From: Hungatella sp. UBA3048
GTDB lineage: Bacteria > Bacillota > Clostridia > Lachnospirales > Lachnospiraceae
DNA length: 44,343 nt
NCBI GenBank assembly: GCA_002367105.1
Contig: DFCS01000005.1
Span: forward strand, 1-44,343
Reading direction: 5' to 3'
This document shows, one piece after another, positions 15,441 to 24,204 of the stretch; the stretch's first letter is position 1; each line of letters starts with the position of its first letter. A model generated the notes under the pieces. That model made no database searches and was not told the origin of the DNA. It worked only from the letters and a program-made list of their open reading frames with translations. The position numbers were made by a program, and so were the translations under genes.

Positions 15441-16757
15441 ATGAAGACCGAGGAAAAATATATTGAAACATACGAAAAAATGGAGCAGCTGATTGAATCC
15501 AGAATTAAAAACAAGGCTTTTACGGCACTGGGGTACACGAGTAATCTGGATGTATTGTGTGATTTTCAAATAGAAACATTCAATCAACTGCTGAACAGAT
15601 ATCTTCCGAATGCAGATTTGACCAGAATGAAAGCGGCAAAAGAGATAACAAGCATGGAAGAATTCCTGGAGACCATTGTATTTTATTGCAGGCATGGAAT
15701 CGGCGGAGAAGTAGATATTTCGGATTTCCATATAATAAGGGATACTTTTGCAATAAAAAAGGGCATGGGCGGAACTGCAACCCAGGGGGCCATGGCTTTG
15801 GCAGCTGTAGCATGTCCTTCCATTGTTCATTTGACGGATGACTCGAAGGAAGTATGTGATATTTTAAATTCCCCATATATTTATACGGTTTCCAGAGAAG
15901 GAGAAATGGTTCATACAGATCAGGTCCAGCAGACAGCGGAGCAGGAAATACATTATATCATTCAATTTAAAAAGGGTGATATCATTTACCTTGGCAGCAG
16001 GAAGATTATAATTCCAACATCAAATAGGCTGATCATAACCAAAATTACGGTAAATGAGATGCTTCCCTTCTCGGCTTCCTATTTTTCCTATGTAGAAGCT
16101 CATGCTGCAGATATTAAAAGCAATGTTCTGTCAAGCTTTAATGCAATTCAGGATAAAGATATTTTAGAACAAAGGCTGGCCTATGTAAAAGAACATATCA
16201 AAAAATACAAAGCAAATCATAAAGATGGGATTATCTATTTTGAGGATGCGCATTACCATAATAAGGAGATACGGCAGCTATGCCTGGAGACACTCTATCC
16301 ATCTGTTGATATTTTGAGCTTAAATGAAGAAGAATTAGAATATACCCTTAATATGTATGATTTTCCCATAGAAACCGACGATATCTATTCTTGTATCAGG
16401 GGGACATCTTATATTAAGGAAAGATTTTCTGTAAAAAAAGGGGTTATCGTTCATACCAAGAATTATTCTATGTATTTTGGAGAAAGGTTGAATGCGGATA
16501 TTGAAAAAGGCTTAATGCTTGGTAACATGCTGGCGACTGCAAAAGCGGTCTATGGCTGGTATGGAACAATAGAGCAGATAGGAGAAGTCATAAAGCTGCC
16601 ATTAAGTGAAGAAGGAATCAGAAACAGGGAATTGATAATGAAAGAGCATTTTACCAGCGAGGTGATTTTAGTACCGTCCAAATACATTGACAAGCCTAAG
16701 TACACCATTGGTTTAGGGGATTCTTTTGTTGCAGGTGTCCAGATGTGTTTTGAATAA
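15441..16757 (+). CDS. ADP-dependent phosphofructokinase/glucokinase family protein
   Basis: A 438-residue ribokinase-fold enzyme related to archaeal ADP-dependent glucokinases and phosphofructokinases (ADPGK family). Visible features are the substrate-binding GYTSNLDVL region, KGMGGTATQGA, an LSLNEEELEY segment matching the family N-x-x-E motif, and GLGDSFVAG with the catalytic aspartate D427. Family members use ADP rather than ATP as donor (established for archaeal and some animal members); donor use here is unproven. The start is ATG at 15441 or GTG at 15432; ribosome binding sites AGGAG and AAGGTGG leave both open. It lies between aldolase and RpiR genes. Confidence 0.8.
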   Translation: MKTEEKYIETYEKMEQLIESRIKNKAFTALGYTSNLDVLCDFQIETFNQLLNRYLPNADLTRMKAAKEITSMEEFLETIVFYCRHGIGGEVDISDFHIIRDTFAIKKGMGGTATQGAMALAAVACPSIVHLTDDSKEVCDILNSPYIYTVSREGEMVHTDQVQQTAEQEIHYIIQFKKGDIIYLGSRKIIIPTSNRLIITKITVNEMLPFSASYFSYVEAHAADIKSNVLSSFNAIQDKDILEQRLAYVKEHIKKYKANHKDGIIYFEDAHYHNKEIRQLCLETLYPSVDILSLNEEELEYTLNMYDFPIETDDIYSCIRGTSYIKERFSVKKGVIVHTKNYSMYFGERLNADIEKGLMLGNMLATAKAVYGWYGTIEQIGEVIKLPLSEEGIRNRELIMKEHFTSEVILVPSKYIDKPKYTIGLGDSFVAGVQMCFE

Positions 16758-16812
16758 AAAGCTTGAAAAAGGGTGTGTTTTACGGCAATATAGTAGGTAA
16801 GAAGGGAGGGAC

Positions 16813-17652
16813 ATGATGCTAGACAAACCTGTATTAGATGTGATCAAGGATAATTATGGAAAAATTTTTTCGGCGGAGAAAAAAGTTGCGGATTATGTTC
16901 TGGAACACCCGCAGGAAGCGGTAGATGCAAATGTTTCTGAATTGGCAAAGGCTAGCGGAGTGAGTGATGCAACGGTTGTGCGTATGTGTCATCATCTGGG
17001 GTATAAAGGATATTACCAGTTTCGATTGATGCTGGCTAAAGATGTTGGAAGAGATGAAGGAGAAGAGATTGAAGAACTGCAGAACACTCCCAATCCAGTA
17101 ATGAAGATTTTCCAAAAGTATGTGAATTCATTAATAGCGGTAGCAGAAAGTATTAACGAAGATAATATGAAGTCCTGTGTGAACCTGATAAAGTCATGTA
17201 AGCAGGCTCATATTTTAGCGGTAGGAAATACAACTCCGCTTGCACTTTATATGGGCTTCCGGTTAGGAAGACTGGGTGTGAAATGTACCAATGATATCTC
17301 ACCGGAGTATTTTTTAAATCATGTGAATCTTGCTGATAAAGAAGATATTATTATAGCAATTTCTCAATCTGGAAGTTCCAGACAAGTGATTCAGGGGATG
17401 GAATTGGCCAAAGAGAAAGGCCTTAAGATAATGGCCATCACCGGATATAGACAATCGCCCATATCGGAGTTGGCTGATTATGTATTGATCTCAAACGGAA
17501 GAAAGGAATCCTTTGATTATTATAAAAATTATGCTCATCTGAAGGAGACGGCATTAATTGACGCTTTGCTGGAGCTGTTAACAAACTGGAAAAAGATTGA
17601 GGAAACGGACGCGGATAAACCAGAGGTAATTTTGTCTGAATATAAGTATTAA
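16813..17652 (+). CDS. MurR/RpiR family transcriptional regulator
   Basis: A 279-residue regulator. The N-terminal RpiR helix-turn-helix spans about residues 1-75 (SELAKASGVSDATVVRMCHHLGYKGYYQFR). A C-terminal SIS domain, about 115-255, includes ILAVGNTTPLALYMGFRLGRLG and AISQSGSSRQVIQGMELAKEKG and would bind a phosphosugar. ATG codons at 16813 and 16816 are both possible; GGGAGGGAC is just upstream. It lies inside the sugar operon and is the likely regulator of it, perhaps at the palindrome 11203-11220. Confidence 0.92.
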   Translation: MMLDKPVLDVIKDNYGKIFSAEKKVADYVLEHPQEAVDANVSELAKASGVSDATVVRMCHHLGYKGYYQFRLMLAKDVGRDEGEEIEELQNTPNPVMKIFQKYVNSLIAVAESINEDNMKSCVNLIKSCKQAHILAVGNTTPLALYMGFRLGRLGVKCTNDISPEYFLNHVNLADKEDIIIAISQSGSSRQVIQGMELAKEKGLKIMAITGYRQSPISELADYVLISNGRKESFDYYKNYAHLKETALIDALLELLTNWKKIEETDADKPEVILSEYKY

Positions 17653-17682
17653 TCAAATGTTTCGCCGGAGAGGAGCAGACTG

Positions 17683-18375
17683 ATGAAACGATCAGAAATC
17701 AATCAGGTAATTAAAGATATGGAACAACTTATCAAGGAACATAAATTTGAAATTCCCCCTTTTGCAAAATGGTCTGCCGGGGAGTGGTCAGATAAAGGTC
17801 ATGAGTATGATGAAATCAGGGACAACAAATTGGGATGGGATATTACAGACTTTGGCTTGGGGAGATTTGACCAGGTTGGTTTCTCCCTGCTCACGATCCG
17901 GAATGGTAATCTGACGATGGATCAGTATAAAAAAACCTATGCGGAAAAATTACTGATGTTGTATGAAGGGCAATCAGCTGCAATGCATTTTCATTGGAAT
18001 AAGATGGAGGACATTATTAACAGAGGCGGAAATGACGTGTATATTACGGTGTATAACGGTGCAGAAGATGGGAGCATTCTCCAAACGGATGTGACTGTTG
18101 CTATGGATGGGAAGCTAAGCATTGTAGCTGCAGGAACAAAAGTAAAGTTATCACCAGGAGAAAGTATAACCATTACCCCGTATCTGTATCATGATTTCCT
18201 TGTCCCTGCTACAGGCGGAAGCGTGTTGCTGGGGGAAGTCTCCATGTGTAATGATGATGAAAATGACAACCGGTTTGCTGATTCGGCAGTAGGAAGATTT
18301 CCGGAAATAGAAGAAGATGAGCTGCCATACAGACTGCTTTGCAACGAATACCCTATCCAGCCTGAAAACGGGTAA
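17683..18375 (+). CDS. D-lyxose/D-mannose isomerase family cupin protein
   Basis: A 230-residue cupin-fold aldose-ketose isomerase like D-lyxose isomerase. The metal site is H102 and H104 plus E109 in the MHFHWNKMEDI motif, and H170 in YLYHDF. This matches the His-His-Glu-His set of the family. Characterised members convert D-lyxose to D-xylulose and D-mannose to D-fructose. It is the last gene of the operon, 30 nt after the RpiR gene, and would supply the ketose for the kinase and aldolase. The exact sugar is not determined. Confidence 0.88.
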   Translation: MKRSEINQVIKDMEQLIKEHKFEIPPFAKWSAGEWSDKGHEYDEIRDNKLGWDITDFGLGRFDQVGFSLLTIRNGNLTMDQYKKTYAEKLLMLYEGQSAAMHFHWNKMEDIINRGGNDVYITVYNGAEDGSILQTDVTVAMDGKLSIVAAGTKVKLSPGESITITPYLYHDFLVPATGGSVLLGEVSMCNDDENDNRFADSAVGRFPEIEEDELPYRLLCNEYPIQPENG

Positions 18376-18416
18376 ATTATATAAACAGAATCTATAAAAG
18401 TATCATGAATCTACAT

Positions 18417-18458
18417 AAGGAATCCTTATTAGTGCCTGGGCATTAATAAGGATTCCTT
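18417..18458 (+). terminator. Terminator of the sugar ABC operon
   Basis: A long perfect stem: AAGGAATCCTTATTA (18417-18431) pairs with TAATAAGGATTCCTT (18444-18458), followed by TATAAAT. The T-run is poor, but the stem is strong and it lies between convergent genes. Confidence 0.7.
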
Positions 18459-18574
18459 TATAAATAATCTTATGAATCAAAAAAAGCCAGTTACGTCAAT
18501 GCATTCCTGTCTGCCCCATGGTTTCAGTATACACCGGGGGGTTTTCAACATATGATTTATTAAGGGATGCATTT

Positions 18575-19306
18575 TTAAAGCCAGCCTCCGTCAAGGCCGA
18601 TGACCTGTCCGGTCAGATAAGAATTTTTATAGCCCAGGTGGTATACCAGATCGGCTACCTCCTCTGCTTTTCCCAGCCGCCCTGCCGGGATTCCATCAAT
18701 GAGATCGATTAATTCATCTTCCTCCAGAAATTGATTCATCTCTGTATCAATGGCACCGCAGGCAACGGCGTTGACCTGGATATTGCTTGGAGCCAGCTCC
18801 TTAGCCAGAGCCTTTGTAAACGCATTGATACCGCCTTTTGTGGCGGAGTAAGCAACTTCACAGGAGGCGCCTGATATTCCCCATACTGAAGAGATGTTAA
18901 TGATCTTTCCTTGCTTTTTTTCAACCATTCCGGGAATGGCCAGCTTACAGCAGTTAAATACTGATGTTAAGTTGGTTCGGACAATCCGGTCCCAGGCATC
19001 TGTGCTCATATCCTGTAAAAGCCCGATGTAAGAGATGCCTGCGTTGTTAACAAGGACATCCAGTGTGCCAAACTGCTTGCGCACCTGTTCAAAGAGAGCC
19101 TGGCACTGGTCCATGTCTCCCATGTCCCCCATGCAGGAAAGACAAGATACCTGATAAGCTTCCAGCTCCTTTTTAACCTGCGCAAGACGGTCCTCGCTGT
19201 GGAGGCAGTTGATGACCACGTTGTATCCTTTTTTTGCAAATTTATAAGCAATAGCTTTTCCGATCCCCCGGGAAGCTCCGGTGATGAGTACTGTTTTTCT
19301 GGCCAT
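18575..19306 (-). CDS. SDR family oxidoreductase (FabG-like; possible EF-P 5-aminopentanone reductase)
   Basis: A 243-residue short-chain dehydrogenase. The Rossmann motif TGASRGIGKA is at residues 8-17. NNAG is present, and the catalytic triad is Ser in NISSVWG and Tyr-x3-Lys in YSATKGG. The C-terminus LTGQVIGLDGGWL is typical. NISSVWGISGASCEVAYSAT resembles clostridial proteins annotated as EF-P 5-aminopentanone reductase (YmfI-like), which finish a modification of elongation factor P. A general 3-oxoacyl-ACP reductase or sugar dehydrogenase role cannot be excluded. It stands alone, convergent with the sugar operon. Confidence 0.85.
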   Translation of the reverse strand: MARKTVLITGASRGIGKAIAYKFAKKGYNVVINCLHSEDRLAQVKKELEAYQVSCLSCMGDMGDMDQCQALFEQVRKQFGTLDVLVNNAGISYIGLLQDMSTDAWDRIVRTNLTSVFNCCKLAIPGMVEKKQGKIINISSVWGISGASCEVAYSATKGGINAFTKALAKELAPSNIQVNAVACGAIDTEMNQFLEEDELIDLIDGIPAGRLGKAEEVADLVYHLGYKNSYLTGQVIGLDGGWL

Positions 19307-19414
19307 AACATCATCCTTTCTGTCGATGTAAGATAATTTTATTTTATCAAATTGTCAGGAAGAATGCAACGTGGCCGAAAAAGGGCTTTTTGTGATTTTG
19401 TTACGGACCAGGCA

Positions 19415-19444
19415 TTGCATACTTAAGGGCTGGTGAGATATAAT
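19415..19444 (+). promoter_or_regulatory. trxB: Promoter for trxB
   Basis: The -35 is TTGCAT (19415-19420) and the -10 is TATAAT (19439-19444), with an 18-nt spacer, 52 nt before the trxB start. Confidence 0.65.
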
Positions 19445-19495
19445 GAAGATAGAAAACCTAATATCAGATAGAATAGAGAAAGCAGGTAGATAAAT

Positions 19496-20413
19496 ATGAA
19501 TGAGATTTATGATGTGGTGATCATCGGGTCCGGGCCCGCAGGGCTTTCGGCTGCGGTTTATGGTAAAAGGGCTGAACTTAAGATGGTAGTGATTGAAAAA
19601 GAGATGGCTAGCGGCGGCCAGGTCCTTAATACTTATGAAGTGGATAATTACCCGGGGCTGCCTGGAATTAACGGCTTTGATCTTGGAATGAAGTTCCGGG
19701 AACACGCAGAGAAGCTGGGAGCAGAGTTTTCCACAGACGAGGTCCTTCGGATCGAAGCGTCTGACGGGAAATTTACCGTAGTAGGAGAAGAGAGGACCTA
19801 TGCGACAAAGACAGTCATCATCTCTACCGGAGCCCAGCACCGGAAGTTAAGTGTGATCGGAGAAGAGGAATTGACAGGAATGGGAGTTTCCTACTGTGCG
19901 ACCTGTGACGGTGCATTTTTCCGCAATAAGGTGGCAGCAGTGGTGGGCGGCGGTGACGTTGCCATTGAAGATGCCATTTTCCTGGCCAGAATGTGTAAAA
20001 AGGTATACTTAATTCATAGGAGAAATAAGCTGAGGGGGGCAAAAACTTTGCAGACCCAGTTATTTAACCAAAAAAATGTGGAAATCATCTGGGATACCGT
20101 GGTAGAAGAGATCGAAGGCGGAGATCAGGTGGAATCCCTGACCATAAAGAATGCCAAATCCGAGGAATCGAAAAAGCTTGCGGTAGACGGTGTGTTTATA
20201 GCGGTAGGAATTAACCCGCAAAGCGAAGCGTTTAACAACCTGGTGGAGATGGATCATGGCTATATAAAGGCCGGTGAAGACTGTGAAACCAATGTTCCCG
20301 GAATCTTTGCAGCCGGTGATGTGCGAACCAAACAGCTTCGGCAGGTTTCCACAGCTGTTTCAGATGGAGCAAATGCCATTACCAGTGTAGAGCGGTATCT
20401 GACACGAATCTAA
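19496..20413 (+). CDS. trxB: Thioredoxin-disulfide reductase
   Basis: A 305-residue FAD flavoenzyme that passes electrons from NADPH to thioredoxin. The FAD-binding motif GSGPAGLSAAVY is near the N-terminus, the redox pair is C134-A-T-C137, and GGGDVAIEDAIFL is the second dinucleotide motif. The C-terminal FAD motif is GIFAAGDVR. The length is standard. It is a single gene with its own promoter and two downstream hairpins; thioredoxin itself is not in the window. Confidence 0.95.
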   Translation: MNEIYDVVIIGSGPAGLSAAVYGKRAELKMVVIEKEMASGGQVLNTYEVDNYPGLPGINGFDLGMKFREHAEKLGAEFSTDEVLRIEASDGKFTVVGEERTYATKTVIISTGAQHRKLSVIGEEELTGMGVSYCATCDGAFFRNKVAAVVGGGDVAIEDAIFLARMCKKVYLIHRRNKLRGAKTLQTQLFNQKNVEIIWDTVVEEIEGGDQVESLTIKNAKSEESKKLAVDGVFIAVGINPQSEAFNNLVEMDHGYIKAGEDCETNVPGIFAAGDVRTKQLRQVSTAVSDGANAITSVERYLTRI

Positions 20414-20426
20414 GAATAAGAAAAAG

Positions 20427-20450
20427 CAGCCAGGACAATTGTTCTGGCTG
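20427..20450 (+). terminator. First hairpin after trxB
   Basis: CAGCCAG (20427-20433) pairs with CTGGCTG (20444-20450), with further ACAA/TTGT pairing inside. The 15-base sequence at 20427-20441 recurs on the minus strand in the hairpin at 26344-26366. Confidence 0.6.
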
Positions 20451-20460
20451 TTCAGACTGT

Positions 20461-20500
20461 AAACAAAGTCCGGGCGTATGCCACGGACTTTGTTTCTTTT
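20461..20500 (+). terminator. Second terminator after trxB
   Basis: AAACAAAGTCCG (20461-20472) pairs with CGGACTTTGTTT (20484-20495) and is followed by CTTTTT. It also sits at the 3' end of the convergent GntR gene and could act there too. Confidence 0.85.
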
Positions 20501-20540
20501 TCTGGATTGTTCTGAAAAATAGAAAATAAATACCGGATAC

Positions 20541-21263
20541 CTAAAACTCAAACATATATCTGCTGCCCACATAATATTGGCGGCCGATACAGAGGGGGAT
20601 GCCGTTCTGGTCGATGAAATAGCAGTTCATGTGCAAAAGCGGTTCGCCAACGGGTAAGCCTAACTTCTGTGCCTGATCAGAGGAAGCGCGAGCAATCTCC
20701 AGACTGCGGCGGGAAGTATCATGAATGGCTTTTTTGCCGACACGCTCGATGGTTTCAAACATGGAGCAGTCATTTAAATTTTCATCCATTAATGCCCTGT
20801 ACTGCTGATATGGGAGAAAAAGATTTTCAAGAAAAATGGGAAGTCCATCTGCGGTCCGCACTCTCTCGATATAGAGCAGAAGTTCATCAGATCCAAATCC
20901 AAAGAAATCCTTATCGTCCTTTCGAACGGGTACAATCTGCCGGCTGATGAGTTTTGCACCGGCCTGCATACCATAGTTTTGACATGTTTTTGTGAAGCTT
21001 TCCAGGCGGTTTCCTCCAGCAATCTTACGGTGGATGCGGGGTGCGCTTACAAAGGTTCCCCGTCCCTGACGTTTTATTAAGTATCCTTCACTGCACAGTT
21101 CCTCTATTGCACGCCTTATGGTGATACGGCTGACGGAATATTCTGCGCTTAGCTCTGGTTCGGATGGAATCTGTTCTTTTACTTTATACTTTCCCTGTTC
21201 AATGGCGGCCTTGATATCTTCTTTAATCTGCTGATATAGCGGGGTTACATTTCCTTCATTCAT
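20541..21263 (-). CDS. GntR family transcriptional regulator with UTRA domain
   Basis: A 240-residue HutC/FrlR-type regulator. The winged-helix DNA-binding domain spans about residues 1-75 (PLYQQIKEDIKAAIEQGKY, IPSEPELSAEYSVSRITIRR, RQGRGTFV). A UTRA ligand-binding domain follows (about 90-235). ATG at 21263 is chosen for its AAGGAGA site; the frame extends to 21281 without one. It is divergent from the PTS operon and almost surely controls it. FrlR of E. coli, which controls fructoselysine genes, is of this family. Confidence 0.93.
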   Translation of the reverse strand: MNEGNVTPLYQQIKEDIKAAIEQGKYKVKEQIPSEPELSAEYSVSRITIRRAIEELCSEGYLIKRQGRGTFVSAPRIHRKIAGGNRLESFTKTCQNYGMQAGAKLISRQIVPVRKDDKDFFGFGSDELLLYIERVRTADGLPIFLENLFLPYQQYRALMDENLNDCSMFETIERVGKKAIHDTSRRSLEIARASSDQAQKLGLPVGEPLLHMNCYFIDQNGIPLCIGRQYYVGSRYMFEF

Positions 21264-21289
21264 AAAAGCTCTCCTTATCATCTATAATC

Positions 21290-21318
21290 ATTATAACGTC
21301 TTACGATAATTAATCCCA
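21290..21318 (-). promoter_or_regulatory. Candidate promoter of the GntR gene with overlapping operator
   Basis: On the minus strand the -10 is TATAAT (21295-21290), with a weak -35 around 21318-21313. The spacer contains, on the plus strand, ACGTCTTACGAT (21296-21307), similar to ACGTCTATGAT beside the PTS promoter. Shared autoregulation is inferred. Confidence 0.45.
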
Positions 21319-21454
21319 CTATACATTTTTTTAAAAAAACTGTCAAGATATTTGAAAAGAAATGTTCTTTTAAAAGGTTTTTGATGGTTATGCATAAAAT
21401 ATAGGGCCGATTTTAAATAAAAGATACAAAGTTATATTTTTTATACAATAATAC

Positions 21455-21505
21455 TTGACAGTTGATGCGATTAGTTGTAAGATTACATAACAATCTAGAC
21501 GTCTA
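21455..21505 (+). promoter_or_regulatory. PTS operon promoter with palindromic operator
   Basis: The -35 is TTGACA (21455-21460) and the -10 is TAAGAT (21478-21483), with a 17-nt spacer. The perfect palindrome TAGACGTCTA (21496-21505) lies just past the predicted transcript start. HutC-type GntR proteins often bind sites containing a TAGAC-like half, so the divergent GntR protein is the likely ligand. Confidence 0.6.
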
Positions 21506-21565
21506 TGATGTCTGATACGATATAACTTTAATGTCAGAGCTTAAATTTGTGAAAGGAGAATGCTA

Positions 21566-21988
21566 ATGAACAGAATAATTCTTGCTTCTCACGCCGGAAT
21601 GTCTGCGGGAATCAAGGATACCCTCCAAATGGTACTGGGAGAACTGCCCAACCTCTATGTGGTAGCCACAACAAGGGACGAATCAGAGACTATCGTCACG
21701 GTCACGCGTCGGTTGCTGGAGAATTTCGAACCGGGAGATCAGGTGGCGATTCTGACAGATATACTTGGCGGAAGTGTGAATAATGACATGATGACGTTAC
21801 TCACGGATTATTCCGATATCCGGATTATCTGCGGAATGAACCTTAGTCTGGTGCTTAGTCTGGCTATGCATACAGAACCGTGGACAGGGGAAATCATAAG
21901 AGATGCGATTCATCAGGCTAAGGAACAGATTATTGACTGCACAGAAATGATAAAAAGTGCAGCAGCAGAAGATGGGGGAGATTTATGA
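21566..21988 (+). CDS. PTS mannose-family IIA component
   Basis: A 140-residue EIIA(Man) domain protein. The phosphorylated histidine is in ASHAGMSAG near the N-terminus; DILGGSVNNDMM is the conserved TDxxGGSP-like segment. It passes phosphate from HPr to IIB. ATG at 21566 has AAAGGAG 7 nt upstream, while ATG at 21560 is too close. The stop overlaps the start of IIB (ATGA). It is the first gene of the IIA-IIB-IIC-IID set. Confidence 0.92.
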   Translation: MNRIILASHAGMSAGIKDTLQMVLGELPNLYVVATTRDESETIVTVTRRLLENFEPGDQVAILTDILGGSVNNDMMTLLTDYSDIRIICGMNLSLVLSLAMHTEPWTGEIIRDAIHQAKEQIIDCTEMIKSAAAEDGGDL

Positions 21989-22449
21989 TTAAATTAGTAA
22001 GATTGGATTACAGGTTACTTCACGGACAAGTGGTGTTTGCATGGACTGGCTATGTGGGTGCACAGCGTATTATCATTGTAGACGATGAGGCAGCTTCCGA
22101 TGAGCTTAAGAAGACAGCTCTTTCTCTCAGCAAGCCAGTGGGCATAAGGCTGAATATCTTCAGCCTGGAGACAACTCTGGCCAAGATGCCGAAGGTCGAA
22201 ACTTTAAATGAGAACATTATGATGATTTTTGGAAACACAAAAACTCTGCGAGCTTTCTGCGAGGCTTATCCGAAAATTAAGGAGATCAACTATGGTGCAC
22301 AGGCAAACAGAGAGGGAACCAAACAGTATGCCAGTTCCATTTTCCTGACAGAGAGTGAAGTGGAAGATACCCATCGTCTTTCTAATATGGGCATCAAGCT
22401 GAATGTACAACAAACGCCGAGTCATAAATCAGAAACTTTGGCTTTGTAG
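21985..22449 (+). CDS. PTS mannose/sorbose-family IIB component
   Basis: A 154-residue EIIB protein with the motif VRLDYRLLHGQV carrying the active histidine, and IIIVDDEAASDELKK, standard for the family. It takes phosphate from IIA and gives it to the sugar carried by IIC/IID. Translation is coupled to IIA by a 4-nt overlap. The N-terminal motif has Tyr where many relatives have Asp-Arg-Arg or similar, which may reflect a distinct sub-group. Confidence 0.93.
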   Translation: MIKLVRLDYRLLHGQVVFAWTGYVGAQRIIIVDDEAASDELKKTALSLSKPVGIRLNIFSLETTLAKMPKVETLNENIMMIFGNTKTLRAFCEAYPKIKEINYGAQANREGTKQYASSIFLTESEVEDTHRLSNMGIKLNVQQTPSHKSETLAL

Positions 22450-22483
22450 ATTCTGAAACAATAAATATAGGAGGAGTCATACT

Positions 22484-23281
22484 ATGTTAGGTATTTCTAT
22501 TATTCTGGGATTGATTGGGGTGATATGCATTCTGGATTCCAGAATCCTTGGTCGTTTGAATCTGGAGCGTCCACTGATCACCTGTACTCTTGTGGGTCTG
22601 GTTCTAGGCGATCTGCCTACCGGACTTGCGGTAGGAGCATCATTAGAACTTATAAGTCTTGGTATTGTAAATATTGGCGCGGCAGCTCCGCCGGATATGA
22701 ACATGGCAGCAATTATCACCTGTGCATTTGCCATTTTGACAGATGCCACCATGGAGACAGCTCTGGCTCTTGCGGTTCCAATCGCAGTGCTTGGACAAAT
22801 GATTGGCGTTCTTATCAGAACGCTTCTGGCAAATCTAACCCATGTTGCAGACAGAGCCATTGTGCAGGGAAAATTTAAACAGGCTTATCAGATGCATATT
22901 GTGTGGGGCACCCTGTGTTATTCCTTGATGTATTTTATTCCGATTTTTCTGGCGGTATATGCAGGTACAGATATGGTACAGTACATTGTCAGCGTCATTC
23001 CAGCCTGGTTTACGGATGGTCTGAATCTGGGAAGTAAATTACTTACAGCCTATGGTATTGCTCTTTTAATGTCTTCCATGATGAACAGGGAGCTTACGGT
23101 ATATTTTGTACTGGGATTCTTTATGGTTGGCTACTTGGGACTGAATATTACGGCAATTGCTATCTTCGCAGTGATTATCGCAATTATTCTTAATGGTCTG
23201 AAATTTCGCGGTACAGTCTTAGCGGCTTCTGCTTCTGGCAGAACCTTGGACGATTCAGATCCGTTAGAAGACGATTTATAA
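22484..23281 (+). CDS. PTS mannose/sorbose-family IIC component
   Basis: A 265-residue integral membrane carrier with the conserved GLVLGDLPTGLAVGASLELISLGIVNIGAAAPPD region and several hydrophobic helices. It forms the sugar channel with IID. It is 34 nt after IIB behind AGGAGG and 12 nt before IID. Confidence 0.93.
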   Translation: MLGISIILGLIGVICILDSRILGRLNLERPLITCTLVGLVLGDLPTGLAVGASLELISLGIVNIGAAAPPDMNMAAIITCAFAILTDATMETALALAVPIAVLGQMIGVLIRTLLANLTHVADRAIVQGKFKQAYQMHIVWGTLCYSLMYFIPIFLAVYAGTDMVQYIVSVIPAWFTDGLNLGSKLLTAYGIALLMSSMMNRELTVYFVLGFFMVGYLGLNITAIAIFAVIIAIILNGLKFRGTVLAASASGRTLDDSDPLEDDL

Positions 23282-23293
23282 GGAGGGAAAAAT

Positions 23294-24136
23294 ATGAGTC
23301 ATACAAATACAAAGCCAGGCAAGCGGTCTGACTTCAGAAAATATCTTCAGTTTTTCTGGAGATCATGGGCGATTCAGGCATCCTGGAACTATGAGCGCCA
23401 GATGAATATGGGGTTTTTGTATGGGATTGCGCCGACCTTAGATGAGCTGTATCCTGATGAGAATGACCCGGTTCAGAAAACTCATAAGCAGGAAGCATAC
23501 AAGCGGCATATGGCTTTTTACAACTGCACTCCGCAGACCAGTGCATTTACACTTGGACTGGCGGCTTCCATGGAGGAGCAGTATGCAGCGGACAGAGAGG
23601 AGTTTAATCCGGACACAATCAATGCAGTGAAAACTTCTCTGATGGGACCATTGTCTGGTGTGGGTGATTCGTTCTTTCAGGGTACGGTTCGCGTTATCGC
23701 ATTCGGACTTGGTATCTCTCTGGCACAGCAGGGCAGCATTTTAGGACCGATCCTGGCCATTGTGCTCTCGTTTATTCCAGCTTGGCTGGTAACCTGGTTC
23801 GCCGGTAAGCTCGGCTATACCATGGGAAGCAAATATCTGACAAAATTGCAGAGCGGCGGTCTGATGGATCAGCTGATGTTTGTTTGTGGAGTCGTGGGAC
23901 TGATGGTAGTTGGAGCGATGGTAGCAAGTATGGTTGGCATTACAACGCCAGTCACATTTGCAAGCACAGGATTGGTATTGCAGGATGTGATTGACAGTAT
24001 TCTGCCACAAACACTCAACCTTCTGGTCACATTGGCCATGTTTACCCTGATTCGTAAGAAGGTACCGACTGGCGCATTGCTTGTAGTCTGCATTGTGGGC
24101 GGTATTGTGATCAATGCACTGGGTATTCTGGCGTAA
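23294..24136 (+). CDS. PTS mannose/fructose/sorbose-family IID component
   Basis: A 280-residue membrane component. The N-terminal part contains FWRSWAIQASWNYERQMNMGFLYGIAP and a HMAFYNCTPQTSAFTLGLAASMEE region, both typical of IID. GPLSGVGDSFFQGTVRVI is the family signature, followed by C-terminal helices. AAGGAGGG precedes ATG. It completes the permease with IIC. Confidence 0.95.
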   Translation: MSHTNTKPGKRSDFRKYLQFFWRSWAIQASWNYERQMNMGFLYGIAPTLDELYPDENDPVQKTHKQEAYKRHMAFYNCTPQTSAFTLGLAASMEEQYAADREEFNPDTINAVKTSLMGPLSGVGDSFFQGTVRVIAFGLGISLAQQGSILGPILAIVLSFIPAWLVTWFAGKLGYTMGSKYLTKLQSGGLMDQLMFVCGVVGLMVVGAMVASMVGITTPVTFASTGLVLQDVIDSILPQTLNLLVTLAMFTLIRKKVPTGALLVVCIVGGIVINALGILA

Positions 24137-24204
24137 ACAATTATTAAATGTGTGTTTTGGTATTAAAACAATATAAAAGATGAATGAAAGAGGAGAATTT
24201 TATT

